From contig BCIM01000002.1 in assembly GCA_039545315.1 (NCBI GenBank), positions 647,369 through 711,368 on the forward strand: a DNA stretch of 64,000 nt. The letters are read 5' to 3'. Position numbers and translations under genes: made by a program. Shown here piece after piece: positions 49,725 to 60,853 of this stretch. The DNA is from Kondoa malvinella (taxonomy: Eukaryota > Basidiomycota > Agaricostilbomycetes > Agaricostilbales > Kondoaceae). Position 1 is the stretch's first letter. Each line of letters opens with the position of its first letter. The notes under the pieces are model-generated. The model was not told the DNA's origin. It ran no database searches and saw only the letters and a list, made by a program, of their open reading frames with translations.

Positions 49725-50736
49725 AGGCAACGGACGAGATGTGACAGTTGAGCTTCGGGGAATCTTGGCGCATGAGAAAGCAGAACATTCAAACAGTACG
49801 GGTATTTGCATGTGAACCAATGAATGTCTTGAAGCTATCTTGCACTTATATAAAATGTACACCGACCACTGCAATCCACTGCAGCTATATCAATAACGTT
49901 TCCCAATTGACCTTTCGTAATAGGATTCGCCTCTCTTCAGCCGGCGCAAAGTATTTACTATAGCAAACAGCTTAAAGACACGTCCTGTGGGTAAGCAAGG
50001 GTTCTCCGGAGAGGACCGCATGCAAGAAGGAGCGTCTGCTTTGGTTTGCGTAAGTTGAGAACGCTAGTCGCTGGGCGCCGTCTTGATACTGTAGGGCTGC
50101 TTCCACACGGAGTAGCTTGAAGGAAGAGAACGATGCCAGAAAGTACCTTGACGAGATGCGAGGTAGTTCAAGGCGACAGGCAGACAAAGACAGATAGGCA
50201 AATCAGACAACTTTGCATGCAGATCGCCAACGAAACATTGCCAGATAAAGGCGAACAGGCGCGTCCGAAGAGCACGAGATCGTAATTATAGAGCTTCAGG
50301 AGCCTTGATGTACAGCTTCAGCCAGTAGCCAAGTCCTTCATCGACTATCGACTTTAATCTTGTTTCCAGGTAACAAGGCAATTTCATGCGAGAAGGGACA
50401 GACGCCAAGCTGCGTAGGAGAAAGCAGACAGCTGCAGATACCCATGCGACATACACAGGAAAAAAGGAGACAGTCCATCTCACATTCGTTGCTGCTCGGC
50501 AAACTCGTGCTCACGACTTGCTGCTCGAAGATCATTGGCCAGAATCTGAGGCACATGTCTACTGCTATAGGGGAGTGCTCTAATGGTACAAGAGTTATCA
50601 TACAAAGCCCACATACTGCATAGGCGAGATTCCGCTCCGCTCCACGCTTGCTCCCAATCGGGAGAAGAGCATTACGAAACAGGCGCTTCGCTCCAAGGGT
50701 AAGTAAGAGGTGGATCCTGTGCGCATGAATCAGTCC
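49725..50736. other. Intergenic, no gene recognised
   Basis: About 1 kb between the F-box gene (+) and MGM101 (-), which converge. Open frames present on both strands lack conserved features. No repeat or RNA gene recognised. Confidence 0.35.
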
Positions 50737-51623
50737 TAAAATATCACGAATGATGAGCAAGACTGTAAACGCACATCTCGTCTGCGCCAGAATGATTTCC
50801 TGTAAATCGACGCATCAGACACTGCTCATTGCAGAACAGAGACTGTCGACTCACTTTAACTTGGTAGTGACGTTCGTGCACCATACATTTACGCAGTATT
50901 TGGTCTTGTAATCGCGAATGAAGCGAGGATCCCTGTCGGTCCAATATGCCAATAGCTCTTACAGCAATCGAGATAGTAGACTGACCATAACTCTGAAGCG
51001 ATCCCTAAATCTTTACAGCACCTCATGAGCGCGTTTGATTTGCATCCTTCTGTTGCTGTTGCCACTCCATCTGGACTGAAGAAGTCTTGCTCCCCTCTCG
51101 CTATCGATACCAACCTGTGCTTCATGATTCACCACAGCTCAACAGAGCAACAGAGACAGCAGACGCACTGCCCATTCGCTACCAACGCATACTCCCTACT
51201 GACCTGCTTGCCCGTCACCAGACTCTCACCTCTAGGAGCTAAACCCCAAGCGCCCGGACCGAAAGCTTTATTCAATATCCTCCTATACTTTATTTCAGGC
51301 AAATAGAGAATGCCATCAGGTTTTATTTCCACATCTGCTGGGTTGATGGGTCCGAGCAAGGTTGCTGCGGTTTCCTTGTTGAACGCTTTAGAGGCTAACC
51401 CAGCAAAGGAGCGAGACCAATCTTGTTGAGCTGCGTTGCTTGAAGGCGGCGGAAGGTGGGAAGTGTCTGGGAGAGGCTTTGGGGCAGATCGAGCTTTACC
51501 AGATGTTGACGGTCCTGCCGTTGGTGTTTGCTGTTGCTGTGGTGCTGCAGCTGTAGATGCCAGCCTCTGTAGTCGCACTATATTCGCTCTGTTCAAGCAT
51601 TGCCTTGTCAAGAAAACCGTCAT
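50737..51623 (-). CDS. MGM101: Mgm101, mitochondrial nucleoid recombination protein
   Basis: Rad52-related single-strand annealing protein needed for mitochondrial DNA maintenance. ATG 51623 with a mitochondrial presequence ([20 protein letters not shown]), a Gln/Pro/Ser-rich linker, then the conserved core: [60 protein letters not shown] and [10 protein letters not shown]. Across an intron come [20 protein letters not shown] and [20 protein letters not shown], then [19 protein letters not shown] and, after a last intron, KKSFWRRRD, matching the invariant basic C-terminus. The stop is read at 50737-50739, with a short extra tail after RRRD that may instead be removed by another intron. Firm assignment; the start is 42 bp from the divergent PCI gene. 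Confidence 0.92.
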
Positions 51624-51665
51624 CGTCGCTTGTAGCTGACCTTCTACCCGCGCGCTGTTACAGGG

Positions 51666-53504
51666 ATGCTACCGAACGCTTATGCTTCTGCTATTCACCA
51701 ATCTGTGTTGGCCTTTGATGGTCAAAGCTTGTCTGCCCTGTTCAGCCTGCGAGAGCATGTCGGTCAAACGCACATCCCGAATCTTGCAATGCGATGGAAA
51801 GAGGTGTCTACTCCCTTTGCTGCTCCTCTTCTGCTGTCTCCTGATGCCTGTCTTATAGCAAATGCTGCCTGTGATAGGCAAGAAAGGTCCTTGGGCAGAA
51901 ATGGTCAGCAGCTCTATTTACTTCAAACAGGGACGTATTGACACGCGGGGCAGGCAATAGCGCATACAGAAGTCTTACTCTGCTCAAATTACATACAAGA
52001 CTCGCTTCGTCTGCCAGACTATGAACAAAATCCTATAGTCGCGTATGATGTACAAGCGAAACTCGTCTCGTGCGTGATTCTTCCCTCATCCCATCTGTTG
52101 AGTAGGTAGGTTAAGAAAGTGTACAGTGCATTCCTTCGTTGGTTTACAGCGACGAATAACGATAGATGGGCATTGCCAGTCTTATGGACCATCTGTAATG
52201 ATCTACGAGAATTAGCAATAGAGGTTAGTCGTGGCTGACTTCTGCGCTATAAACGCGTTGAAGTTGAATCCCATCTCACAGGCAGATAAAGCACTCGTAT
52301 CAACAGGAGCCAAACCAATCAAGCTAGAAGAAGCTGCTTCGCGACATTTGCTCAAAGCCTTTTCTGCTTGTGCATCGGATCGGTTCGTCGTATTGGTGAA
52401 TAGCAGGGTGATCCTTGCTTATGTTGCTTTACGGTGGACAGTGGAGGAGCATTGGATACTTCTCGAAGATGGGGAACCTACTCAATAGCTTCGTTACTAT
52501 TCAAGACTTATTTCAAGGTGCTTCACTCTGATCATTCAGCTGATTATCAGCTAAGGAGCAACTGGAACGCAGCTCAAAGCCTTGGCGTTATGCAAAAACA
52601 TTCGCAGAGCAATAGAATCAGCTAATGACCTACCACCTTTATCTGCCTTTCCGAGAGGGGATCAAGTAGCATATCGATATCATATGGGCGTCTTTGCTTT
52701 CCTCAATGAGCAATTTACCCAGGTCCGTCTACTTCATCAACCTTCATTCCGATGATGGTTGATTGGATACCTGGACAGGCAGAAGAAGATCTAACATTCG
52801 CTTTAAGCTTATGTCCGCCCGCTGGGAAATTCACGAAGAACAGAGAGTCAGTCCTGCACTCTTAAGCTTTTCGAAGCTTACACGAATGGCGATCCATGAC
52901 AGATTAATACTGACCTACCTAATACCCATCCGACTGATGCGCGGAATCCTACCTTCCTCCACTCTCCTACAACCACATGATCAACTCTCACTCATGTACA
53001 CTCCTTTCGTAGAGGCGATCAGAAGTGGGAACCTAAGACGATTCGACGAGACGCTCGTTTGGGCTGAACAGAGGTTGTTGGTTAAAGGCACTTATTTAGC
53101 AGTGGAGAGCGCAAGGGAAGTCTGTTTAAGACGATTGTTGAAAAAGATGTACGTTCTTCCTCTCCCTCTCTGTTCTTTCGTCTCGAGCTACAATTGTCGA
53201 ATGTTGAAGCTGATATATCAACTAGATGGTTAACACAACAAACACCTACCCCGCAAACCCGATTATCCATCTCCACTTTCCAACAAGGTTTAAATTACAT
53301 GGGCATCGATTCAGATTCCGAAGAAGTAGAATGTATACTCGCCAACATGATTTTCAAGGTGATTTCGATCTTTTCTTTTGTGAGTGTTTACTGACCAATG
53401 GTTGATAGGGATATGTGAAGGGTTATTTGAGTCATACGATGCAGAAGGTTGTGCTCAGTGCGAAGAACCCCTTTCCGCAGTTGCCGATTGGTGTACCGCA
53501 GTAG
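51666..53504 (+). CDS. PCI-domain protein of the PCID2/Csn12/Thp1 class
   Basis: Component of a TREX-2- or Csn12-type complex linking transcription to mRNA export or splicing. ATG 51666; N-terminal helices (AIHQSVLAFDGQSLSALFSL), then TEVLLCSNYIQDSLRLPDYE. The middle has the conserved ASRHLLKAFSACASDR, with RRWGTYSIASLLFKTYFKV after an intron, then LPPLSAFPRGDQVAYRYHMG and VFAFLNEQFTQ. The PCI part: LILTYLIPIRLMRGILPSST, YTPFVEAIRSGNLRRFDETL and REVCLRRLLKK, followed by the winged helix with LSISTFQQGLNYMGIDSDSE, EVECILANMIFKGYVKGYLS and HTMQKVVLSAKNPFPQL before TAG 53502-53504. Many small exons. The Y-x-x-G-x-F-x-F and F-P-R-G-D motifs fit PCID2/Csn12 better than CSN or eIF3 subunits. Confidence 0.85.
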
Positions 53505-53773
53505 GGTTGTAGCGAATCGGAATGTATTAGATGCTACGATACTGTGGCAGGACCTCTGTGATTTGACCTGCTCGTGATTTGCGTTTGGGGAGAGCAAGGA
53601 AGGGAGATAAGTACGAAGATGAGCAGAGGAAGCGGGGCGCAGTAAGACGAAGGATAGAGATAGAGTGACAGAAACAAAGAGAGAATGGCAGAGAGAAGCA
53701 GAAGAGCGGAAGACGGTACATGCAAAAAGATGAATTGTTCCGCTCTCGAGCCCATCTAAAGCTGAAATCTATG

Positions 53774-54412
53774 TTACAATTGCGAAATCTTGACTTGTTG
53801 CGATCTCTTGCTCTTCTGTGCCTGTAAGCTCATCGGCGAACTAAGCGAACGGATTCGCCAGCAGTCGAGCAGCTCACGCCTGACCCGGTCGAAGGAGGAC
53901 AGCCTGTACCAGCCAGGGACGCTCATCGACCGTACTTCTGCAGTTCCCATGCTGTAGATGTGGATCCAAACGTATGAGACTATGCTCAAGCACTGCTGAT
54001 CGCCACCTACGTTTGTTATCAAGCGGACAAACTTGACGAGTTTTGAGCCATCGACTGATGCAATGGAAATGGAAAGCGTGCTGTCGATCGTCAGAAACAC
54101 TGCGTATCGGTATGATACTGAAGCAGACTGCCTGAGGACTGACGTTGCAAGTCCCCCAAGCGACTGTACATTCTTCATTCGTTGAAGACGCTTGATTCGC
54201 TTGACAGTCAATACCTGTTCGTAAGGTCTACACGTAAGTCTCGGTAAAGAGACAGTGAGCAGATCTAGACGAACATAATTCCATAATGTGATTCCTACCC
54301 GTGCATGAGTCCTGTCTATCAACGCGTTATAAGGTAAGCGACTCACTTGCAGATAGCGCAATTGTCTACTACGATATCCCAGGCCCATAGCGCGACTGCG
54401 TTCCACTGTCAA
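53774..54412 (-). CDS. Unknown protein, probably multi-exon
   Basis: A 212-codon stretch stays open on the minus strand between two plus-strand genes. It includes segments that look like coding exons: [54 protein letters not shown] with [26 protein letters not shown] and a basic end ([19 protein letters not shown]). Other parts (for example [17 protein letters not shown]) resemble unspliced intron, with GT and AG at their borders. I do not recognise a family. It may be a small mitochondrial or nuclear protein. The frame could be fortuitous. The start lies close to the divergent IMP2 gene. Confidence 0.35.
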   Translation of the reverse strand: MTVERSRAMGLGYRSRQLRYLQVSRLPYNALIDRTHARVGITLWNYVRLDLLTVSLPRLTCRPYEQVLTVKRIKRLQRMKNVQSLGGLATSVLRQSASVSYRYAVFLTIDSTLSISIASVDGSKLVKFVRLITNVGGDQQCLSIVSYVWIHIYSMGTAEVRSMSVPGWYRLSSFDRVRRELLDCWRIRSLSSPMSLQAQKSKRSQQVKISQL

Positions 54413-54569
54413 AGCACGCAGAGCATGAGCTTTCAGCTTTCAATGAATGAACAGACGACTAGAGGTCTCTGACCTTTTTCACTTCGAATCGTTTTTGTTG
54501 CTCTGGCGTATCTACTTCCATGGCTGGCCTGTACTGTCGTGCTCAAGGTCGTGGTTACAGCTCAAGACC

Positions 54570-55497
54570 ATGATGCGACAGTTGACTGCGAACGGCCAAC
54601 CTTTTGACAGCGGGTGTATGAGCAACAGCGTTCGATTGCAAGCGAGGAATGCGATCGAAGTTCTCGCTTGGCTGCCTGTCTTGCTCTTCTTTACGGAAAA
54701 TGTTGGCTCGGTAGCGACGATCAGCGGCAGGTTTGTGACAAGTCTAGCACAGAAAGTATATAAGGCTGGAGTCCTTATGTTGCTGCTGTGTCTATAGATC
54801 TATGCAGGTGAGTCAGTCATGTAACAGTCTATTGTCGAGCTGATCTGTCTTGTGAAGCCAACCTTCAACCCAGACGCATCAGCACTCCGACGCGATGTAG
54901 TTTTACTAGATCGTTGGTCTGTAGCTACTGCCGCTCCTTACAACTTGGGCGATATCGTCACTCTCTGGTCACCTTCTTCACCAAACACCTTATCATCCAA
55001 ACGCATCATTGCCCTCGAAGGTGATATAGTCACTACACTCTCTCCTTACCCGGAAAAGAAGGTCCTCATGTTCGTACCTGCTTCTTTCCTTTCTCGCTTA
55101 GTGATGTGAATGTACGCTGTCGAACAGACCGAAAGGACATTGTTGGGTTGAAGGCGACGAACCGTTTCATTCGAGGGATAGTAATTCTTATGGTCCTGTA
55201 CGTCCTTGCTCTCTCAGACCTTCTTGAGGTCTGGCTTAGACTGGGCTTTGTACAGATCCCACTAGGTCTCATAAACGCCAAAATCTCACGCATAATCTGG
55301 CCTTACTGGTTTGTCTTGTCTGCCGTATCTCTTCTGGCAGCTCATTGTACTCAAACAGGCGAATGGGACCTCTACCACCTATACCACCTTCGGCTCTGAA
55401 TCGCGTAAGAAGGAAAAGCAACCGAAGCTTCAAAGTCGTTCAACCAATGTATGCGCAATCAAAGGGGAAACGACCTAGCGAAACAGCACCCCGATAG
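54570..55497 (+). CDS. IMP2: Imp2, catalytic subunit of the mitochondrial inner-membrane peptidase
   Basis: Signal-peptidase-family protease that removes sorting signals from intermembrane-space proteins. From ATG 54570 (54573 or an upstream in-frame ATG at 54447 are alternatives): helix RLQARNAIEVLAWLPVLLFF, then SVATISG. A 67-nt intron, a 10-nt exon (54798-54807) and a 50-nt intron complete ISGRSMQPTFNPD, placing the catalytic serine of the G-x-S-M-x-P-T motif in the microexon. Next RRDVVLLDRWSVATAAPYNL, GDIVTLWSPSSPNTLSSKRI, IALEGDIVTTLSPYPEK (with the catalytic-Lys region K-R-I-I-A-L), and after introns GHCWVEGDEPFHSRDSNSYG, GPIPLGLINAKISRIIWP. A final intron (about 55310-55360) leads to a basic tail ending at TAG 55495-55497. 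Firm assignment. Confidence 0.88.
54798..54807 (+). other. 10-nt microexon of IMP2 carrying the catalytic serine codon
   Basis: Flanked by introns 54731-54797 (ends ctatag) and 54808-54857 (starts gtgagt, ends gtgaag). Inclusion restores the invariant G-R-S-M-Q-P-T; skipping destroys it. Confidence 0.8.
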
Positions 55498-55558
55498 ATA
55501 GATGTAATTCCCGTGTGATATCTGTTCTTCAAAGTGATGTACAATGAGAATATCCCTT

Positions 55559-58500
55559 TTAGCGCATAAATGCAATAGAACTCCTGGCGTTTGATCTTGT
55601 ATGATATGTCTTTTTTGGTTGTTCGACAATCTGAGCAGTAGCAGTACTTAGTTGTAAAGGTTTAGGGATTTGTGAGATTGTAGAAGAGCGTAAGCGGAGT
55701 GGTTTCGTTGTTGCCTTGAACAGTGCGGAGGAAGCTGGTGGTGCAGGTAAAGGGGATTCGCAGTGAAGTTCGATAGATTCTCGAAGTCGGTCCATGGAAG
55801 TATGAGCGCGGTGACGGGTCTGCAAGGGAAAACAGATTAGCATGAGAGGGGATTCCAAACTTTCCGAAGTCCACTTACCGCTGGAGTGTTCTCCTGGTTC
55901 TCTTGCTCGCCCATACTGCTCTTTGTCCTGCTCTTTGGACTGTCAGTCGCATCATCACTCATGACATGAATCATATTCCTTGAAGCTTTCTTAATAGGCT
56001 TGACTTCATCCAACGACTTTCTCGCCGAAGCTTGCTGGACAAGTCGTAAAGGCCTCAAAGCAGATTTTGGTCGTTCAGGCTCAGGAGTGGTAGATCGAGC
56101 TTCTTCCCAGGTCGCAGAGTTGGTTTTGAGCATGTTGGTGAACCCTTCTGAAGTGACGGATTCAGCTGAGGAGTACCGAGAGTGTCTACTGCCATCAGAG
56201 GAGACCGAGTCGCGCTTGGTCGAAGAAACGTCGCGCTCAATGATGGATCCGTCGTTTGAGCCGACTGATGAACGCGCTTTTCGAACAACAGCTGCCAGAG
56301 GCTGATCATCGTCGTCCTGCTCTTCTACGATTTGAGCATGGATAGGCTGTTGTAGTTCGCGGATGGAAGGTGTTTTCGATTCACCGGTTCTTCGAACATT
56401 AGGCGAGTTGACAGGCGTTTGTTGGTTGGGCAGAGCTGGTAAAGGTCGGTCGAAGGGACTGACTGGCCTTGATCTCGGCGCTTGCTCTTCAGTGGGTAGA
56501 GGAGAGATGCAAGAGAGCGACCGCTCATCAAGCACTTCTACATCATTGTTGTCTTCGATGACAATTTCGCCGCTGAAGGAGTTGTTGGGCATAGGCGTCA
56601 TCTCGTACTGGTCTTCCTCGTCCTCTTCATCATAAGTGCCAAGCTGGAACGATTCGCCAGCCAGAAGAGAAATAGGTCGAGCAGAGACGCGCGAGACGTC
56701 AGAAAGAAGTCTGGTAGATCGGAAGGCGTCGTCCAGTGACATAGTGGAGCGATGGGATCGAAGAGAATTTGGTCGAACAGGTGTACGATCAGCTGGAGAA
56801 AGCTCTGTTGGTTTACGTTGCCATGATCGTCTGCGCAGAGCACGAGAGTCGTCACTGATGTCTGCTATTTCAGCAATACCTGTAGCTATGGCTGAATCTT
56901 CTGCATCGAAAGAAGTCTGGCTGGGTGTCTCGACGATCTGAGGAATTGTAAGTGATGCTCCAGACAACGAAAGTGATTGGTACGTACCGGTAAGGAGTAG
57001 CGATGGGCTCGATTAGCACTTCGTCTCTTGAAAGCGCTCGAAGCAGCGATGGAGCCAAAGTGAGTCGGCTTCGGCTGTTCTTCCTCGACTGCAATTTCTC
57101 CTCGCTCCTCTTCCAGACTCTGCCTGACGCGGATATCTCTCACCAAAGCAGGTACAAGCTCCCCTTCGAAGAATGCCATCGATACTGGAAGAGGCTCGGC
57201 ATCTACCAGGACAGCAGTATCGGAGAAGGGAGCGCCTGAATTGCGGTGAGTTGGCGTGCCGCAGCGAGACTCGTAAGGGGTTCCAGGTCGTGATTGGTGA
57301 GGAGTAGGAGTCCGACGACTTCGGCCAGGCTCAGAAGGCGATCGAGCTCGACCCATCGAAAGCCTGCTTGCATTGACGAAAGGATCAGGCGCACTGCCCA
57401 TAGATCGGACGCCAACACTTTGACTGCGTGGCCGTTTCAAAGTGATAGTCGACATGTTTGCACCTCGCAGTCGACCTTCGGAAAGACTGTTCTCTTTGCT
57501 TTCTTGCGTCTTATCGGGGAGTAGCATCAGCTTGGGCGTCGGGAGAGCCATTTGCAAAAACCGAGATAGGCGAGACATGTGCTTCCCAGAGCAATCCGCA
57601 GCTTCATATCCTCATGAGATCACGTAGAGACGTATGCAACAGAATGCTCACTGTTCAAGGGCACGCCAGGTACACCAGAAAAGTACGAGTAACCAGTAGC
57701 ACCAGACGCATTCGTAGCATGCGTAGCACGAGTAGCGGTCGACATCTTGTTACGGTTCATCTCGGCTGTTGAGACAGGAGCAGTGGCATAAGACGAATGC
57801 GTTGGTGCAATTGATCCTTTTTCGGCCATCGGTGCATTCTCCATAGGCGACGATGATCGAGACTCAATAGCAATGGGCTGAGAGCGTTTGCGAGCCGCCC
57901 AAAAGCCTTCTGATAGCGCGACTTGCAGAGCTAGTACTGATGAAACTGCTGAGCCAGGTAAGCAGGAGATGAAGATGTACTTACGCATTGAAGAAATGCA
58001 GATGGCAACAAGGAGCAGTACCGAAGGCGCCATACCCGCCGCGCGAGTTGGAGTCTGAATCTTGACAATGCAGAAAGGAAGAGCAAAGATAGCCGAGAAG
58101 AGACAGCAGCAGATATGGACGCTCATTCTAGCAATAGACCGGTTCGCTTCGACTTGAGTCAAGACTGCGCCGCCCGAAGCGAGCTTTCCAGCCCCAACAT
58201 ATCGTGCTGCTCCATCTTGCTGACTGTAATAAGAGCTCATACTAGGTCGAGGGGTGTCGTCATCCCCGTCGAGAGAAGCTGCTGGCCACATGAGCATCGA
58301 AGGCGCTGGAGATGACAGGGCAGCGTTGAGATCGAAAGAGACGCTTCGTCGGACATTGCTATCTTCTGATCGGCGTACTGGATCATGCCTGAGGAAAGCA
58401 TATGGCTCGTCTGCGGATCTTACGGAGCTTTGGGATGGTCGACCTGGATTTGGGCTGAGAAGATTAGCAGTAGGTACTGATGGAGCGTCTGTGAATGGAG

Positions 58501-59425
58501 CTGGTTGAACTCGTTGTGCTTGAGGGGTCTTGTTATGGAAGCTTGGTCGGCCTTGCTGAATGAATCCGGTGGAAAGTCCAGCTTCGGTTGACATTGGAGG
58601 AAGGAATTGACGACCATTGTCCCAAGGCTAGATGTCAACAATGAGCTTGTATCACCAACCAGAGGAGTACGACCGACTCTGCCCACCATGACCGGTGTTT
58701 CGCGCTGCCTCGACTCTTGCCTGACCCTGATCACCGCAATCAAAAGCCTTCCAAAGCACAAGACTACCACAAAGCTGATTGCCAAATTCCAACCCAACAA
58801 GAACTGCCATGCCGTGCCCGATCGAGTATTATTCCCCAAGACTGCAGCTCCAGCTGTTCCCGCCCCAAGCAAGACAAGCGCGGGAAGCCAGATAACAAGG
58901 TCGCTACGTCCAGTTGTGATAGGCCTGCCTCTAACGATGTTTGCGAAGGAAAGCAGAGCGACCAGAAGTAGTAGGGTCGTCCTAGCGCAGACAGCGAGAA
59001 AGACTCGAGCGACCGAAGCACCACCAGATGGGTCGACTCGGACAGCTGTGACTTCCCAGATAGCGATGCAAGCCGTGATGATGTCAATTGAGGAAAGCCA
59101 GAGACTGAACTTTTGAGCGCTCTTGAGGTGTTTCCGTTTCGTCGACATCAGAGGAGTGCTTGAATATGGTGTTGCTGGTCTACTTTCTGCTGCTAGAGGA
59201 TGTGCTGGCACCAAAGGAATGAGGGTGCGTAAAACTATAGATGTTGATTAGCGATTTACGACCATTTGATGCGAAACTTACTGATATACAAGCTGCTCAG
59301 CAGCCTGAGGAAGCCATATCAGTACAGACACCAACGAGAGCGATATGCACTAACGATAATACAGCGAAAACGAGAACAACATATAGAAGAGCGTCATGGC
59401 TGGAAACAGTGAGTGGATGCGGCAT
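55559..59425 (-). CDS. Large polytopic membrane protein with very long disordered tail, unknown function
   Basis: Not recognised. ATG 59425 begins HPLTVSSHDALLYVVLVFAV, the first membrane segment. A roughly 105-nt intron leads to LRTLIPLVPAHPLAAES. More membrane helices follow: LWLSSIDIITACIAIWEVTA, FLAVCARTTLLLLVALLSFA, VIWLPALVLLGAGTAGAAVL, AWQFLLGWNLAISFVVVLCF and, after a Ser-rich loop of about 150 residues, IARMSVHICCCLFSAIFALP, PSVLLLVAICISS and LALQVALSEGFWA. That is roughly seven to eight segments with a long loop before the last ones. A 50-nt intron joins FSGVPGVPLN to TADCSGKHMSRLSRFLQMAL, so the 57.5-55.6 kb part belongs to the same gene: about 600 residues of Ser/Pro/Arg/Glu-rich tail with many S/T-P sites, ending SNARSSIAFMR, TAA 55559-55561. 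A seven-helix receptor-like topology with a long cytoplasmic tail is possible but unproven. Confidence 0.6.
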
Positions 59426-59579
59426 CGTGATTGTCCGTGCAGCAGTCGTAAAAGAGTGAAAAGAGTCAGAGATGGATGTAGAAAGTAAACATGGGACAAC
59501 ATCATCAACAAAGAAGAAAAACAAGGCGGTCAAAGCATGTTGAGAAGATGAAAGAAGGTGTGTCAAGTGTCGAAAAAGA

Positions 59580-60659
59580 TCATTGCTGTCCTTCCTCTTG
59601 CCTTTGTTGCTTCTTCTCTGCGTTAGCTTTCGCCCTAGCTTCATTCTCTTCTCGCTTTCGCTGTTTCTCGGCGGCGACTTCTTGCGCTTTTTGGCTGACT
59701 TCGGGTGCTGCAATCTTGCCATCACGTGTCTCATGCGTGTCAAGGATAAGAGTGACAGGGCCGTCGTTCGTAAGAGAGACCTGGATGGAAAGCAATGAAT
59801 TGAGCACGGCAAGAGCGACGTTTCGGTGGAAAACTCCCGAACCTGCATCATCGCCTGAAATCTTCCGTCCTTCTGCTCGAGAACAAGTCAGATAATGAGA
59901 AGGATAGGATATGCCACTGACTATTCGCTCAGCTTGGTACATGTTTCTTAGCTTTTCGAGAAATTTGCTATACAGCTCCCGTGACTGTACACAACAGGAT
60001 GAGCGCAGTCTTTTGACATTGTGTCACCATGACGGACCTGTTCTGCTGCCATAGCGCCATGGAAGTCTGGCTTGTTGCCCTTTTTGGTGCTGTTGGACTG
60101 TCAGCCTGCGCTCATAGCAATTACAGATGCTTACTTTGCCATAAGAGTAAATTGAGACTGTATGCCAATCAGCTATAGATGATTCACTAGCTCTAAAGGA
60201 CGTACAACGCATAACACTTCGCCCTCTGATTCCATGACCGAGCGCGACCATTCTTTCTCGCCTTGAGCGTCTGGGAAGACACGCTTGTTCAGAATTGACT
60301 TGGCTAGCGATTCCTGCAGCAGGTCTTGGTCTTCAGGCCGCGTATCGGTTAGCCATTCGAGCGAGCACATACAGCATCGGTCAGGGTGTCGTCTGATGCG
60401 AAGACTGATGAGGCGGTTCCTCAGGCAGCAGCAAGAAGCCTACTAGAGCCGATACCGATCAAGCACATTACGCCGTGCTCTGATGTAGGCAGGATGAGGG
60501 AACAAAAGAGAAGGAAAGCAAGTAGACCGCACTGATCGAAGAGACGAGCTCCGCGTCCACGGCTGCAAAGAGCTATGTATGAGACAGAAGACAGAAAGAC
60601 AACAAGGAAGAGGACAGACAGACACTAGCTTGTGTCACTCGCTGCAATACAGCTTTCAT
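59580..60659 (-). CDS. DTD1: D-aminoacyl-tRNA deacylase (Dtd1)
   Basis: Proofreading enzyme that hydrolyses D-amino acids (and glycine from tRNA-Ala) mischarged on tRNA. ATG 60659: KAVLQRVTQA, then across an intron VDAELVSSI. Further exons: CSLEWLTDTRPEDQDLLQES (variant of the usual G-I-x-x-x-D-T segment), LAKSILNKRVFPDAQGEKEW, SRSVMESEGEVLC, then SQFTLMAKTKKGNKPDFHGA with MAAEQ (the S-Q-F-T-L catalytic motif and the K-G-N-K-P-D-F-H loop), SRELYSKFLEKLRNMYQAER, DGRFQAMMQ and SLTNDGPVTLILDTHE (the N-x-G-P-V-T motif). All junctions keep the frame. After the domain ends there is an unusual charged extension (about 37 residues; EKQRKREENEARAKANAEKK) to TGA 59580-59582, not part of the usual roughly 150-residue enzyme. 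Divergent from the Nudix gene, 194 bp apart. Confidence 0.9.
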
Positions 60660-60853
60660 CTGCTCGAAAGAGATAGGCTGACTTTGGAGACCCGCGTATG
60701 TATGATCGATGAGAAATCAACCTTCTTGGCTGTGCTAGGGACTAGCAGACGAGGCACAGCAGACTCGCAGATACACAGCTCTTCGTCGTCCGCCGCCTAC
60801 CCTGTTCCGAATCAGCGACCCTTTTCGAACCAGCTCAGACCGCTCGAGCAGTC
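60660..60853. promoter_or_regulatory. Short bidirectional promoter between DTD1 and the Nudix gene
   Basis: 194 bp separates the divergent start codons, so both promoters must overlap here. No motif is named. Confidence 0.4.

Noticed and set aside
58607..59116. 169-codon plus-strand open frame
   Set aside because: Antisense to the helices of the polytopic membrane protein, whose spliced frame is clearly better.
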